A DNA stretch of 64,000 nt from Diphasiastrum complanatum (Eukaryota > Streptophyta > Lycopodiopsida > Lycopodiales > Lycopodiaceae). The first letter of the stretch is position 1. Each line of letters opens with the position of its first letter. The translations under genes were made by a program, and so were the position numbers. Of this stretch, positions 1 to 50,700 are shown one piece after another. Below the pieces are notes generated by a model. The model searched no databases. It worked only from the letters and a program-made list of their open reading frames with translations, and was not told the DNA's origin. The DNA lies in NCBI GenBank assembly GCA_029204225.1, contig CM055105.1, positions 49,345,227 to 49,409,226 on the forward strand, written 5' to 3'.

Positions 1-196
1 GAACTAATGCCATTAATCTCACTTTCTAAAATTTTGTCTACTTTCAAAGGACTGGTGAAGTGAAATTGCTAAATTTAGCCTGTGAAAGATGATGTACCAC
101 AGTATCTCTATACTAATCAGAAAAAGGAACTCTCTGTAGCTACATTTTAGCTAACTTATTAGCAATATCTCTGCTGCTGACACTCCTTTGTGTCAG

Positions 197-36913
<36,717 letters not shown>

Positions 36914-39299
36914 CTCATAGTGCTCATGTTTCTAAGATAGTTTTGGTGGTTGTATTTAGCAAATTCTACAGGAATTTGCATCGCCATGCTTGTTGCTTAG
37001 ATCTATTTCTTTTTGTCAAGGTGGCAAGTACTCAGGCATGTAAATTTTTTATGAGTTGTTATGTCCATATCTTTGACTTTGGTGTAACGTCATTTTAGGT
37101 TAAGCCAAAGTGTTACAGGTCGGCATTTTCTGTGATGTGCTCTCAATTGTCATTGATGGTGTAGAGAGAGGATAATGTCTGTCAATTCATGGCCATCAAC
37201 ACTCTTTTATGAGTGTTATGAATACCAGAGTAGCAAGGTGGACATTTTTTCCACAAGCGTGGAAGAGCCTTGTGTCTTCTGGTGAGAAGATGGCATCTCT
37301 TAGTGTTTATTTTCATGTATCATGTGAGTTCCTGATTCTATCAAATTTTTCTGTCGAAAGAAAAGTGTAAATTTGAAGTAATCTTGGTGGATGTTGGAGA
37401 TGCAGTTGACACGAAGTACCCATTGTACTCTTTGCATTGTTAACTGTAATACGAATACCTGCAGGTGGCATTTTTGCTCTCTATCCTCGTCAATTATGAG
37501 AACACCCATTAAAAAACACTTGTGACTGTTGTCCTTTCTTTCCCACTATAAAAGACTATTACAAATATATCCAGAGCTCTTATTGTTTCATCGTGGTACT
37601 CTCTTAAGTTGCTAAATAGCAATACTGCATCTTCATCAGAAAATTAATTCAAAAGAATAGATACTAATATTTGTGATTCTCTTATGTTTTTGAGAACTGA
37701 TAAAGCTGTACGTGTAGTCCTTGATATCCTGCGAGCCGGCGGGTCCAGGGATTATTATTGGCATACGTGCATTTTCCATATTTTTTGTTGTTCTCTATTC
37801 ACGCATGGTTCAGCGGATAACATGAAATATTGTCTTTAGGCCTTTGCTACATGCATAGAAGAACGTTCCAATGTGACCTGATTTTTTTTCTTTTCGGAAT
37901 GTACTTTTTCTTTATTAGTGACATTGGATTGCCTTAAATATTTAGGAAATAAAATCCATTCGTACCTAAAAAGTGCTTACATGATTTCTAGTGTTTGTAT
38001 CTAGAAGGTCAATGCTTTATGGTTTTGACAGTTGACTGTAAACACCAACAACCACATAGTCAAAGGCAAGAGCCTATGTTATTCACTATTATCTTCACAG
38101 ATTTTAAAGGAAAGTCATTTTTGTTGGATGAACTTTTTACACTTCCAAGATCTTCTGCCTGGTTTTGATCAGTTACTATGGCACATAAAATGTGTGTTTT
38201 TGGTAATAGCTGACTTCGACTAGCATGTCTTCAAAAGACTAGTCTTTCTAGTAATTTTCCCTCTTTGAAGAGGTGGAAGCACCTGGACGAGGCTGTGATA
38301 ATATAATTTAGGGAGGGGTTTTGTTACTCTTTCTAGTGCTCTTGCACAAGTTTCAGATATCTTAATGCACAAATTATGTTAAGAAGTGCTTATACAAGCT
38401 GGGTGAATGCAATAGTGCTGCATGAGTTCCAACAAAGACCACTTACAGTTTTTGGAAAAAAAGTTTTCTCTAGGTTCCTGGGGCATGCCGAGTGTATAAA
38501 CATGTCTATCTAGCGTCTGTGCCTGTTCATCATAGGTCATAGAAGTATTTTTAGGTCCTTGTGTGATGACTATGTACAATTCTATTTAGAGTCTGTATAT
38601 GAGCTCAAATTGATTATGGGGAGGGGATTTTTCAAAGCAAAACAACAGAAGTGAGGTTTTTTTTCTTTGTTCTGTATGTACAAAATGGAACACAAAATGG
38701 AACCTTTACTGTGTGAAGGTACAGAACAAGTAGTTATGGCTACAAATGTACTAGAATGTTGATCTTCATCTTGTTTTTATTGGACTTGAAATAATTGAGG
38801 TTCAGGACAAGCTTTCAAGCAGGATTGAGTTGTGATCAGTGTGGTTTTGCAGCCCTGGCTACTTCAAGTGCTTGCTTTGCTGTGCATTTTGCCACTCATC
38901 TTCCAAGTTCAAGAAAAGCTGGTTATTAGGCGCTTCAGAGAGCCATACGTACATATATGAAATACAGTTCTCTTGATACTAGTACATCATTAAAGTTAGC
39001 ACTTATGATGTAAAGGTGAAGGGTTTGCTAAAGTTCCTGGTGGAACCATTTGCTCTACAATGAATAACCTTTTTATTTTTTTGAAGAATTTAGAAAAATG
39101 CACAAGCCTCAATTACAAGAATGTTTGTGAGCTGTTGTTATTATCAAAATTCCTTTCAGCTTTATGGTTTTGTATGTTTGAGAAACATAATGTACAAAGA
39201 TACATGGGCATTTGTATTTGGGACATATTACAGGTCTTTTGGGTACCGACCCCATAGTGACTTGTGCAGTTGTGCGGCCCGATGAAGAGCATGTCGTTG
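36914..39299. other. Gene 3' flank with no recognised gene
   Basis: AT-rich sequence, small open frames only, no conserved protein motif. The start presumably contains the 3' UTR of the PHIP/BRWD-like gene. Confidence 0.6.
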
Positions 39300-39565
39300 G
39301 GAGGAGCTACTTCATGTTATTTCAACTATTCTAGGAGGACATAGATCTACTTCTTGAAAAACAAATCGGATGTATTGACTTGCTTCAAAGAATTCAAAGC
39401 TTTGGTGGAGAACTAGCTAGATGCACGTATTAAGGTGCTAAGATCAGATAGAGGGGGCAAATACCATTTAGGTGACTATGAAACATTTTGCAAGGAGCAT
39501 GGAGTTAATAGGCAATTCACTCAACCACACACTTTGCATAGCAAATGGTTTTGTCCATGTTTTTT
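39300..39565 (+). pseudogene. Copia integrase core fragment
   Basis: Reads FLKNKSDVLTCFKEFKALVE then KVLRSDRGGKYHLGDYETFC and KEHGVNRQFTQPHT, the second half of a copia integrase core with the second catalytic D. It is cut off before the E, near a T-rich tract at 39560. Confidence 0.85.
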
Positions 39566-40004
39566 TTTTTTTTTTGCAATTTTCTCGGCGGTGGCTTTGC
39601 GTTGTTGCTCATATTTTTTAGGATTGTTTTGCAACAACTCTCCTTTCACCTTTCCCCAATCCCATTTGGAGCACCATCCAGGCTTCGAGGTATTTTTATC
39701 TTATAACGATTGGGTAAGACCAATCGATCATGTAATCTTTTTCAAAATACAATATAACTAAATCACGCATACGAGCAATGACTCCATTGTCCCTTTGATC
39801 TTTGATAACACCACCACAAGGATTAACATCATAGTAAATTATAAGACTCTTGGGAAGGTGCATCCATGGAAGGCCTACCCGCGGATGATTCACCCAAAGA
39901 CAAGATTTTTTATGCACTCTTTGTTGGGGAGAGAGATTTTCATACCAATTTTGTGTATATTGCTTGGTTTTCTTATGAGGTCTTCTCCTAGATGGTCTTC
40001 CATG

Positions 40005-40738
40005 TTGAAATTTCACAATTCTAGCTTGACCAATTTTGGTCACATTCATTGTAATTGGCAAGATGACCATGTAAATAGATGCCACACGTGCCTAATAGCA
40101 TAGGATGCTTTTTCAAAACTTCATTCCTCATATTACATTGTGATAGCATATTTGAAATGAGGCCAAAGAGTGTTTAGATAGGCTAGAGAAATTCTAGGAG
40201 CTAAAAATAGCATGTTTTACATTGTTTCTAGATCTTGAGACCTTGACCCCAAGTTAGGGTGGATCCAATGACCTATAAGGTTAGATATTAGGGTTAGGAA
40301 AATTCAGAGATGCCCTAAAATGCTCATATCCAAGCTTGAAATGTATAAACATGTGATGAGATTTCCATCAAAGTATGAAGAAAAATCGAGTTTTTGCACT
40401 TCCATCAAGATTGCCTTTGAGTGACAAGTTGTAGCATTGATCTTTGAGTGTTCTTGTGCATTTATGGCATTGATTGGAAGGTACTAAAGTGTTTTACAGG
40501 TTAGGGAAGCTTGTTGTACAATGTAAAACATGCTATTTTTAGATCCTAGAATTTCTCTAGCCTATCCAAACACATTTTTGCCTCATTTCAAAGATGCTAT
40601 CACAATGTAATATGAGGAATGAACTTATTGGAAAGCATCCTATGTGATTTGGCACACGTGGCATCTATTTACATGGCCATCTTGCCAATTACAATGCATG
40701 TGACCAAAATTGGTAAAGCTAGAATTGTGAAATTTCAA
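40005..40738. repeat. Foldback element with 221-bp inverted arms
   Basis: The left arm 40005-40225 starts TTGAAATTTCACAATTCTAG. The right arm 40518-40738 is its reverse complement with few differences. The arms are of equal length and separated by 292 bp. A partial, inverted and diverged copy of the arm and spacer lies at about 42720-42968, so it is a dispersed family. No ORF and no clear target duplication. Confidence 0.88.
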
Positions 40739-40799
40739 TACTCCTCACAATCTAGCTATCATCATAGCTTTACTAATTAAGCCAAGGGATGATCTAAGC

Positions 40800-42482
<1,683 letters not shown>

Positions 42483-42719
42483 TATTTGCCTTTCACATAT
42501 AGCCTAATTGTGTATGATCTGACAACATTTTACAGCAAATTCAATCCCAATCAATCCTAAAAGTGATGGAGGATGCACAAATCAAAGATCTAGATCCAAA
42601 CTATGAGCTAGAATCAAGACTAGTTACCAAAACTAGCTAATTTGGCATTTAACTCCACAATGGCCACATAGATTTGATCAAATACACAAAAGTAAAGTGC
42701 AGCAAACATACTAGACCTA

Positions 42720-42968
42720 GTACCTTCCAAAACATTAGTTAATACTCACATACAATAGCTATAACTCGCCACTCAAAGACAATGTTGATGGAAGTGGAAA
42801 AACTCGATTTTTCTTCATATTTGGCCCTAACATCTAACCTAATAGGTCATTGGATCTACCCTAATATGGGGTCAAGATCTCAAGATCCAAAAACAATGTA
42901 AACAATGCTATTTTTAGCTCCTAGAATTTCTCTAGCTTATCTAAGCACATTTTGGCCTCATTTCAAAA
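42720..42968 (-). repeat. Partial inverted copy of the foldback-family repeat
   Basis: Shares GCTATTTTTAGCTCCTAGAA and GTCATTGGATCTACCCTAA with the reverse complement of about 40160-40470. It lies directly before a copia remnant. Bases 42483-42719 show nothing recognisable. Confidence 0.75.
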
Positions 42969-44272
42969 AAAGGTATATTTGTTGGCTATAGTGAGGTGAG
43001 CAAGGCTTCAAGTGGTGGTGTGGACATTGAATCTAACTTTTTTGATGCAAATGACATTGTTGATGATACTTTGGATGTTATGTTGAAGAGCCTTCTTCAA
43101 GTCAAAATCCAAGGAAGAAATCAAGGTAAAGACAACAACCTTTGAGGTTCACATATGATGAGAATGGTAAGCAAGTGGAAGCTACTTATTTTGCATTTCT
43201 CACATATTTTGTTGAATCTTTTTGTGTAGATGATGCTATGCAAGTGGATGATGGTTTTTCATGGAATGGATGCAACTAATGGATTTAATTTTTTTTTTCA
43301 ATGGCTTTTATGATCAAGTTGGAGATCAAGAGTTTGATCTCAAAGGGCTTTAACAACCCGAAAGGAAAGGTGGCAATTTGGAGCTAGTCAAGAACATGAA
43401 AGAGAAGTCAAATGGACATGGCACTTTGGATCTGTTTTTGCAGGTTATTGAAGACTCAAGTAAGGTCAAAGGAGTAGGGACGTGTTGTTCAAGTTTACTT
43501 TACTTGTTCTATCACATGTGTGAGCAATTTCATGTGAATGTGTGCAAATTGTCAAGATATGGTAAAACTAGTCACATTGTTTTGCATCATTTTGATGTTG
43601 GAGTTGAACTAGCATTATTGGCTGGTTTTGCTGATGGAAATGAAGTTAAAGGAAGCTCTTTATGTCACTCATTAATGATCAAGTCATTAAGTGATGATAA
43701 TATCTTGTGGCAAGATGGAGATGGAGACTCATTCATGGATTTCATGGTGGATACATATCAAGAAATGTCAAAGATGGAGGAGACACGCAAGCATTGGTTG
43801 GTTACTCACATTTTATGTTTGTTTTTTGTTATTTTCCAGAGAGTTCAAAGTTTGAAGCATGGAGGAATCATTTTGTTTACATTCTATTTGGTTCTTCATA
43901 TTCTAGTTACATATTGATATGTAAAATTGATGTAAGAAATAGTGAAGCATCCAATGTGGACACTATTCTCTATATCAATTATGAAAGTTAATATAAAACC
44001 ATAGAAAGAAGGTCTATACTTAGAATGGAGATCATTATTAAGATTGATCAAAGTTGTATTGTTAAAACTATGCAAGGAGCAAGCATATTGAAGTGGCTTA
44101 TCATTTTGTGAGAGAACAAGTCATGGCAAAGGAGCTTCAACATGTCTCATCAAGGGAGTGTGTGGCCGATATCTTTACCAAAGCACTGGGAAAAGACTTG
44201 TTTATGAATCATAGAACATCTCTTGGAGTTCTATCTAAATCTATGCTAAAAGTAGTTGAAGAGGGAGTGTGA
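42968..44272 (+). pseudogene. Copia pol remnant ending in RNase H
   Basis: Begins KGIFVGYSEVSKA, the copia post-integrase motif, then FFDANDIVDDTLDVM. The middle (43300-44030) is too decayed to assign. The end reads ARSKHIEVAYHFVREQVMAK then ELQHVSS, ADIFTKALGKDLF and LGVLS to a stop at about 44272, the RNase H C-terminus. Confidence 0.8.
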
Positions 44273-45051
44273 AAAATTCAACTAGTTTAGTTGATCTATT
44301 TTGGCAATTTTGAGGCCAACACAAACTTTCAACTTAGATTTATATTTGTCAATAAAGGCCTACATAGTTTTTGTACTATTTTTGGCAAGTAGATAAATGG
44401 ATGAGGTCAGATTTGGACCCATTCTAATTGGCTAGTTTTGATACATTGCATCTAGACAAATTTCTAGGTTTTTTGATGAAGTATCGAGAAGTTATCATTT
44501 AGGGCAATTTTAGAGCAACTGGCCAAATGACATTTTAGTAGCTAGATAAATGGATGAGGTCAGATTTGGAGCCATTCTAATTGGCTAGTTTTGATACATT
44601 GCATCTAGGTTTTTTGATGAAGTACCAAGAAGTTACCATTTAGGGCAATTTTAGGGGAACTGGCCAAATGACATTTTAGCAGCTATAAATAACAGTACCT
44701 GCATGGAGAAATTATCTTTGTATTCTCATTTTATGTGGAGAATTCATCTCTTTTGATTCTATGTCCATCTCATGTGTATTTCTCAAGATATTGATTTCTA
44801 GTGTGTAGAATGTCATTTTTATTGTTGATCTTGCATCCACACATGTGAAGGATAGTAGGCTACTGCTGTTGTATGGACATGGACAATACCTTACTGTATT
44901 TGAGTGCCTATGATTAGATCTTAGTGATTTATGCAATTATAGCATGCCTAAATTGATGATTTCTATCTTCTAGCTAAATCTAGATGTGCATCCAGATTTG
45001 GTCACGATCTTGTTGATCCATTAACTATGTTTTGGATCTATTTTTTTCACA
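44268..45051 (+). repeat. Copia 3' LTR (probable), 784 bp
   Basis: Preceded by the polypurine run GAAGAGGGAG. Begins TGTGAAAAATTC and ends ATTTTTTTCACA, so the ends are short inverted repeats TGTGAAAAA/TTTTTCACA with TG...CA. Contains a tandem duplication: 44391-44543 and 44544-44684 share AGATAAATGGATGAGG to GACATTTTAG. Confidence 0.7.
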
Positions 45052-45079
45052 AGTCATCGTGAATTTTTCTAGTCCTATA

Positions 45080-47690
45080 CACCTTGCAATACAAATAAAT
45101 TCTTTTATCTTGGCGATGATAGTACACACACTATCAAAGGTGAAGATATTGTAAGATCAAGCTTCTAGAATGATCAGTTCAAACTACTATCGAATATTCT
45201 GTATGTACCTAAATGTTTCAAAAACCTACAATCTATCAGCAGAATTATTGATTTAGGACATAGAGTAGAGTGTGAAATTGATCAATGCAGAATTGTCGAT
45301 AGGACAAATAAGATCCTTGCACTTGGAAAGAGACATGGATACTTATATAGATTGAGTCATTGTTATTCTAACACAAGTCAAGCCTTAAATATTTCTATTT
45401 AGTTAATAACTATAGGCTAGGGCACCTGAATCATGCATATGTATCGAATATGTTTAGACAATTTCTTGCACTTCATCTCGATTATCTGAGTAAGAGAATC
45501 GAACTCCTAGTCTGTTAGGATTGCATTGTCGGAAAACATACTAGGATACCATTTAGGTAAAGTCATAAGCATGTAGCAAAAAATGCGATAGATCTTGTTC
45601 ATTTAGACATATGTGGTCCAATGCAAACCTTATCTTTGGTTGATGCAAAGTACTCTTTTTCATAAAGCAAAAATAGGAGGCTTTCAACCTCTTCGAGCAA
45701 TTCAAGGAGCATGCATAAATCGAAACTAGTAAAAGAATCAAAGCAATGAGGTTAGACAACTACGGAGAATCATCTCAAATGAATTTAAGGAGTATTGCCT
45801 TAACAAAAACATTGAATCACTTTTATTTACCTCAGTTGAATGGACTTGTTGAGAGAATAAATTGGACTTAGTCGAAGGGGCCAAGTGTATGCTTGTTCAT
45901 GTGACACTACCTGGTAAGCAATTATGGGTTGAAGCTACAACTTATATTCAAAACAGATGTCGGACTAAAAGACTCTCAAAGAAAACACCTTACAAAGTTT
46001 GGACAGGATCCAAACCTTCACTATCGAAACTCAAAGGATTCAGATCTATTGCCTATGTGCAGATAGCAGAGGAGATCAGGAAAAAACTAGATTTCCATAG
46101 TATCAAATCCATTTTCATTGGTTACACTAATTTAGACAAGACTTATAAGTTGTATGATCCCATTGAATCGAAGATATTCTTTAGCAAAGCTGTTATCTTT
46201 ACTGACAATCAATTTTTCATCCTCAATGGCAAAGGCAATGTTATGACAGTCGAACTATCAGACTTTTGATACGATAATCCTATCAAAGGTCCAAGTACGT
46301 CAACAAGAGATGAAAAACTTATCAATATCAAATCAAAAGAAGAAATTGCAACTCAGTGACAATAGACTCAAATTTTGGATAGTCAGCCTTAGCCGTCTCC
46401 CATAAGATCAACAAGAAAACACAGATAACCTATAAGGTACATTGACAAATTTGTTGTTTATCTCATTCTAGAGCCAACGACTGTCGAAGAAGCACTCGGT
46501 CAGTTGGACTCTGATCTTTCGAGAGAAGCTATCAATAGAGAGTATTAATTTCTCATTAAGAACTAGACATGGACTATTGTTGAACTACCTACAAGCAAAA
46601 ATGTAGTTGATTGCAAGTGGATTTTCAAAATCAAATACAAAGCAGATGGAAGTATCGATCAAAGGAAAGCTCAACTTGTCGTTAGAAGATTTTCTCAAAT
46701 TCCCAATATTGACTACAATGAGACTTTCAGTCTTGTAGTCAAACATTCCTCAATCAAAACACTTCTATCATATGATGCTACAGCCAACCTTGAGATACAT
46801 CAAATGGATGTATAAGCAACTTATCTTAATGGAGTTATCTAAGAAGATATTGACATGATCCAACCCAAAGGTTATGAACTCAAAGATAAGCAGAATCATG
46901 TTTGCAAACTCCATAAAGCTCTTTATAGACTGAAGCAATCTGCTAGAGCTTGGTTTCAAAGGATCAATACTCTCCTTACCGAACATGGTTACAACCCAAG
47001 CACTTCATATGCGAATGTCTACTTCAAGTCAATGCACATTCTTTTATTATTATTGCCTTGTATGTGGATGACACACTGCTATTCAGCAACAATGTTGAAC
47101 TGATAAAAAATGCGAAGAAGATGTCTTTAGAATTCGACATGATAGATCTAGACGAAGCTCACTATTGTCTCGGTATTCAAATACATAGAGGTAGAGAGCA
47201 AAGGTTGATCTACATCACTCAACAGAGGTACATTGACAATACGTTAATAAGATATAATCTGATGAATTGCAGATTAGCTCAATCACCAATGGACCCAAGA
47301 CTTAGATTGTCAAAGCACCCATGTCCTCAAACAAAAGAGAAGAAGGAGCAGATATGAGAGTACCCATATCATTTGATATCAGATTCTCTCATGTATGTGA
47401 TGATTTACACTAGGCCAGACATAGCTTTTGCAGTCAATTCCTTAAGCAAGTACATGGCTAACCCATGTATTATATATTGGAAATTCTTATCAGAGTTATG
47501 AGATATGTTCTAGCTTTCACATCTTAATTTACATCTTCACAACGGTCCAATCTCATGGAATAGTCACAAGCAAACCTTAATAGTTTTATCGTCTACAAAA
47601 TTAGAGTATATCATTGTCTCTCAAGCAACAAATGAAGCACTGTGGTTGAGAAACTTAATATAAGTCATTTGTTTGAAACAATATGATTCC
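45080..47690 (+). pseudogene. Decayed Ty1/copia pol, plus strand
   Basis: In order with many stops: protease end LLSNILYVPKCFKNLQSISR (45180), pre-integrase LGHLNHAYVSNMF and CIVGKHTRIPFR (45420-45560), integrase VHLDICGPMQ (45600) and RLDNYGESS (45750), ATTYIQNRCRTKRLSKKTPY (45935), SIFIGYTNLDKTYKLYD (46105). RT follows: WIFKIKYKADGSIDQRKAQL (46620), LHKALYRLKQSARAWFQRIN (46910) and YVDDTLLFSNN (47060). RNase H: YTRPDIAFAVNSLSKYM (47410) and LSSTKLEYI (47590). Confidence 0.9.
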
Positions 47691-48151
47691 ACAATCTCTA
47701 CTTTGGCTCCAAAATTAGACAATCAACTAGTTTTTGATCCAAGAATCAGTTGTCAATTAGAGCTACAAATTGGTCAAAATGTTCAAGCTACTCATGTTGT
47801 ACATGATTGGGTATGATGTATCCATTCAAGACAAATCTACATCATCAATATACCATCTTTGTATCATTGATTATTCTAGTCATGATTTTTGTAGTGATGA
47901 CATCAGTCTAGTAAGAAGATTTGGTAATGATAAAAAAAATTCCAAGAAGATAAGAAAAAAAAGATCTCAAGAATCAATAATGGGACCAAATTAAATATGG
48001 ATCTGATAAAGAGATGCTCAACAACAAATGAGAGTTCATGATGAACAAAAGTGACTTGTAGTCAATTATGGTTCACTTGCAAACAAGAATGAAAACCTAG
48101 ACATAAGTGTGATAAGGAAAAGTTGTTTTTATTTCTTTGATCATTGAAGAC

Positions 48152-48156
48152 GATGA
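48152..48156. repeat. Target-site duplication GATGA (left)
   Basis: GATGA here and at 49330-49334 flank the solo LTR exactly. Confidence 0.85.
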
Positions 48157-49329
48157 TGTTGGATTTATCTCCTCTACTCTCATAAAGCCCATTTTAATCT
48201 GCCTCCATTCATGCTGCATTTTTACTCACGTTGTCGCGCAGTCTGCATATTTACATGTAAATTCTCATAGGCGAAGAAAAGGCGAAAGAATCGCGACACT
48301 GTGTTTTTACACGCGTCTTGGTGACAGGCAAAAAAGACGACACTGTCTTACAGATTGCCGAAGGTGCCCTAAAAAGCAAAGGCACCCTGTAAATCAAATC
48401 CTATGGCATTTCATCAGAGTGACGCGATTTTTTCGCATCCTCACCAATGTTCACTTCAGCAAAGGCTGACATCGCGGCCTCTTCACGCTCACCCCATGCC
48501 ACTGCGCTAACAGACTTGACAACGACTGCAGCCACCCACGATCTCCTACATCCACCTTGTAATTTCTTCATCAGCACACCTGTAACATGTGTATATATGC
48601 TGAATACCACTTGCGTATTCAGTTTGATCAGGACGATTGAGAGATTGTTGATTGAGAGAAATTAAGAATAAGCGTGTGTAAATTTAGCATCAGAAGCTTA
48701 TCAGAGATAGACAAAGTAGATGCCTTGTGCATTGATTCTTTATTGTCAGTAATAGGTTTCATTCCTTTACAGATCGAATGAGTTTCGTAGAGCATGCGGT
48801 TTCGCCCGCTATTGTCTTGTGCTCTACCGCATTATTGACATGTATATTTGATATACTTAATTTGATAACAGCTCTTTGTTCTGCGTTCAAATCTGTGTCA
48901 ATATTGCTATGCTTATTCTTCAATCTGTTGACTTTCTAGTTGCTCAATTTCGTAATCTGGTTTTAGACGACTAATATTTAGTCTTGCCTTTCGCAAATCA
49001 TTCGCGATTGATTATCAGTCGAGCTCAATCTAGCTCTTCGCAAATCATTTGCGACATATAATTTGTCTAGCTGTTCACGACAAATTATTCCTCTGGTGCT
49101 TTATTAATTAATGTTTGGCTACGTAATCAGAGCGACCGTGATTTCCATCACTAATGTTCTGTTCGTTCTGATAGGCGTAGTCTTGCTTAGGGAAAGAGTC
49201 ATATAGCTCATTCCGCTGCACACGAACACTTTTTGTTCGAGTTTCACTTCTCGTTCGTGTTCGTCTTTCTTTTCAAGCTATTTTTTGTTTCTCACACACG
49301 ACTGATTCTCTCCCTCCTTTTCCCCAACA
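48157..49329 (+). mobile_element. Solo LTR, 1173 bp
   Basis: Begins TGTTGGATTT and ends TTCCCCAACA, so the tips TGTTGG/CCAACA are inverted. It is flanked by GATGA on both sides. A TATA-like GTGTATATATGCTG lies near 48589. No coding region is present. A single LTR with a perfect 5-bp duplication is the product of LTR-LTR recombination. Removing it joins a short open frame (IIEDDESEDVKQKLEFDNE) across the site. Family is not assigned. Confidence 0.87.
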
Positions 49330-49334
49330 GATGA

Positions 49335-50700
49335 GAGTGAAGATGTGAAACAAAAACTTGAATTTGACAATGAACAATCACCAAGCAAAATAAGAAATCA
49401 AGAGACATCATCATGTGAGAAATCACAACAAAACAAAATCAATAAGAGTGTGCATAAAAAGGGATCATGATGCAAAGCTATTAGGCATATTCTCAAATGC
49501 TTTCAATGGATATCATTCAATTAAGACCTTTTGTATTGAAGCACTAGCTAATGGAAGGAAAGTGTCCGATTTAGTAGATGGTGGTTAGTACACATAATCT
49601 TTTCAATAGTCAATATATTAGGACTTGTGGATTGATACCTTCGGATTCTTTTGATGAGATGAAAAGGCAAATAGCAAATGGATGAACTATCCCTTGCAAG
49701 AAAATTTGTTTCATGGCTAAACTGAAAATTGATAAATATAACCTCAAGACACATTTTAACATAGTCGAAGTGGGTCCAATTAATATTATCAGAGGGGTGG
49801 AATGGCTCAAAACTGTAGTAGAATGACAATCAACTTCACACAATGATTAACAAGTTTCATACAAGGGAAGAAACAATATGAACTACATAGTGTTCAGTCC
49901 ACACAACGAAATTCTACCGTACAATTAGTTTTCATAGAAATAGCTCAATATTTGTTAAGGACAAATGTGGAGATGTATGTGCTTATGACTTAAAAAACAA
50001 AAGGACAAGTTTAAGGAGTCAAAGTAAGAACATTGTTCCAAGAAAATAAAGGAGGTAAATAACTCAAGGATTAGGCAAGTCTTGGATATTGTCATAAGTA
50101 TTTGTAGAGCAATTGTCTAAACGTTATTCACCTACTTGATTTGTGAATCATATCGTTGAATTAACTTAGCTCTTTACATATTGTTAACATAGAAAAGTCT
50201 AGAAATTGCTTTTTCACATCAATCTATTATTCAAATCAAATCACTTTCCTTCTCTCTAGTGTTGCTTGCTACTAAGAAAGGTGGAACATTTTCAATGTGT
50301 ATTGACTACCGAGAGCTCTCGATAAGGTTACCATTACAAACATATCCTATTCCTAGAGTAGATGAATTACTAGATGCTTTGAAAGGAGATCATGTTTTTC
50401 CAAAATATAAATCTATGTTCAAGATATCATCAGATAAACATCAAGAATGAAAATTTATACAAAACATCTTTTGAATTGACACGGGGCCTTATGATTTCAA
50501 AGTTATGCCTTTTACTTAAAGATGAAACAAATGAGGCTTCCAATATGCTTTTTATGAAGAATAGTGTCCTTTGAGAACAATTCACTATATTCCATATATA
50601 ACAAGACCATATGAATTTACATTCACCTATCTTAATTGCTTCACGTGAAAGTTTAATATTTCTCATAATATATTGTACCAACTTTTCCCTTGGTCCTTAA
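49335..50700 (+). pseudogene. Decayed Ty3/gypsy remnant
   Basis: A protease-like segment reads FCIEALANGRKVSDLVDGG (49530), then NIVEVGPINIIRGVEWLKT (49760). RT follows at 50260: KKGGTFSMCIDYREL and YPIPRVDELLDALKGDHVF with MFKISSDKHQ, matching the gypsy block K-x-G-x-x-R-x-C-V-D-Y-R-x-L. It decays after 50580. The solo LTR at 48157 appears to have inserted into or near this element. Confidence 0.8.

Noticed and set aside
43378-43991. A 179-residue open frame in the copia remnant region
   Set aside because: No recognisable motif; it lies between copia integrase-end and RNase H remnants and is most likely decayed pol. Not called as a gene.
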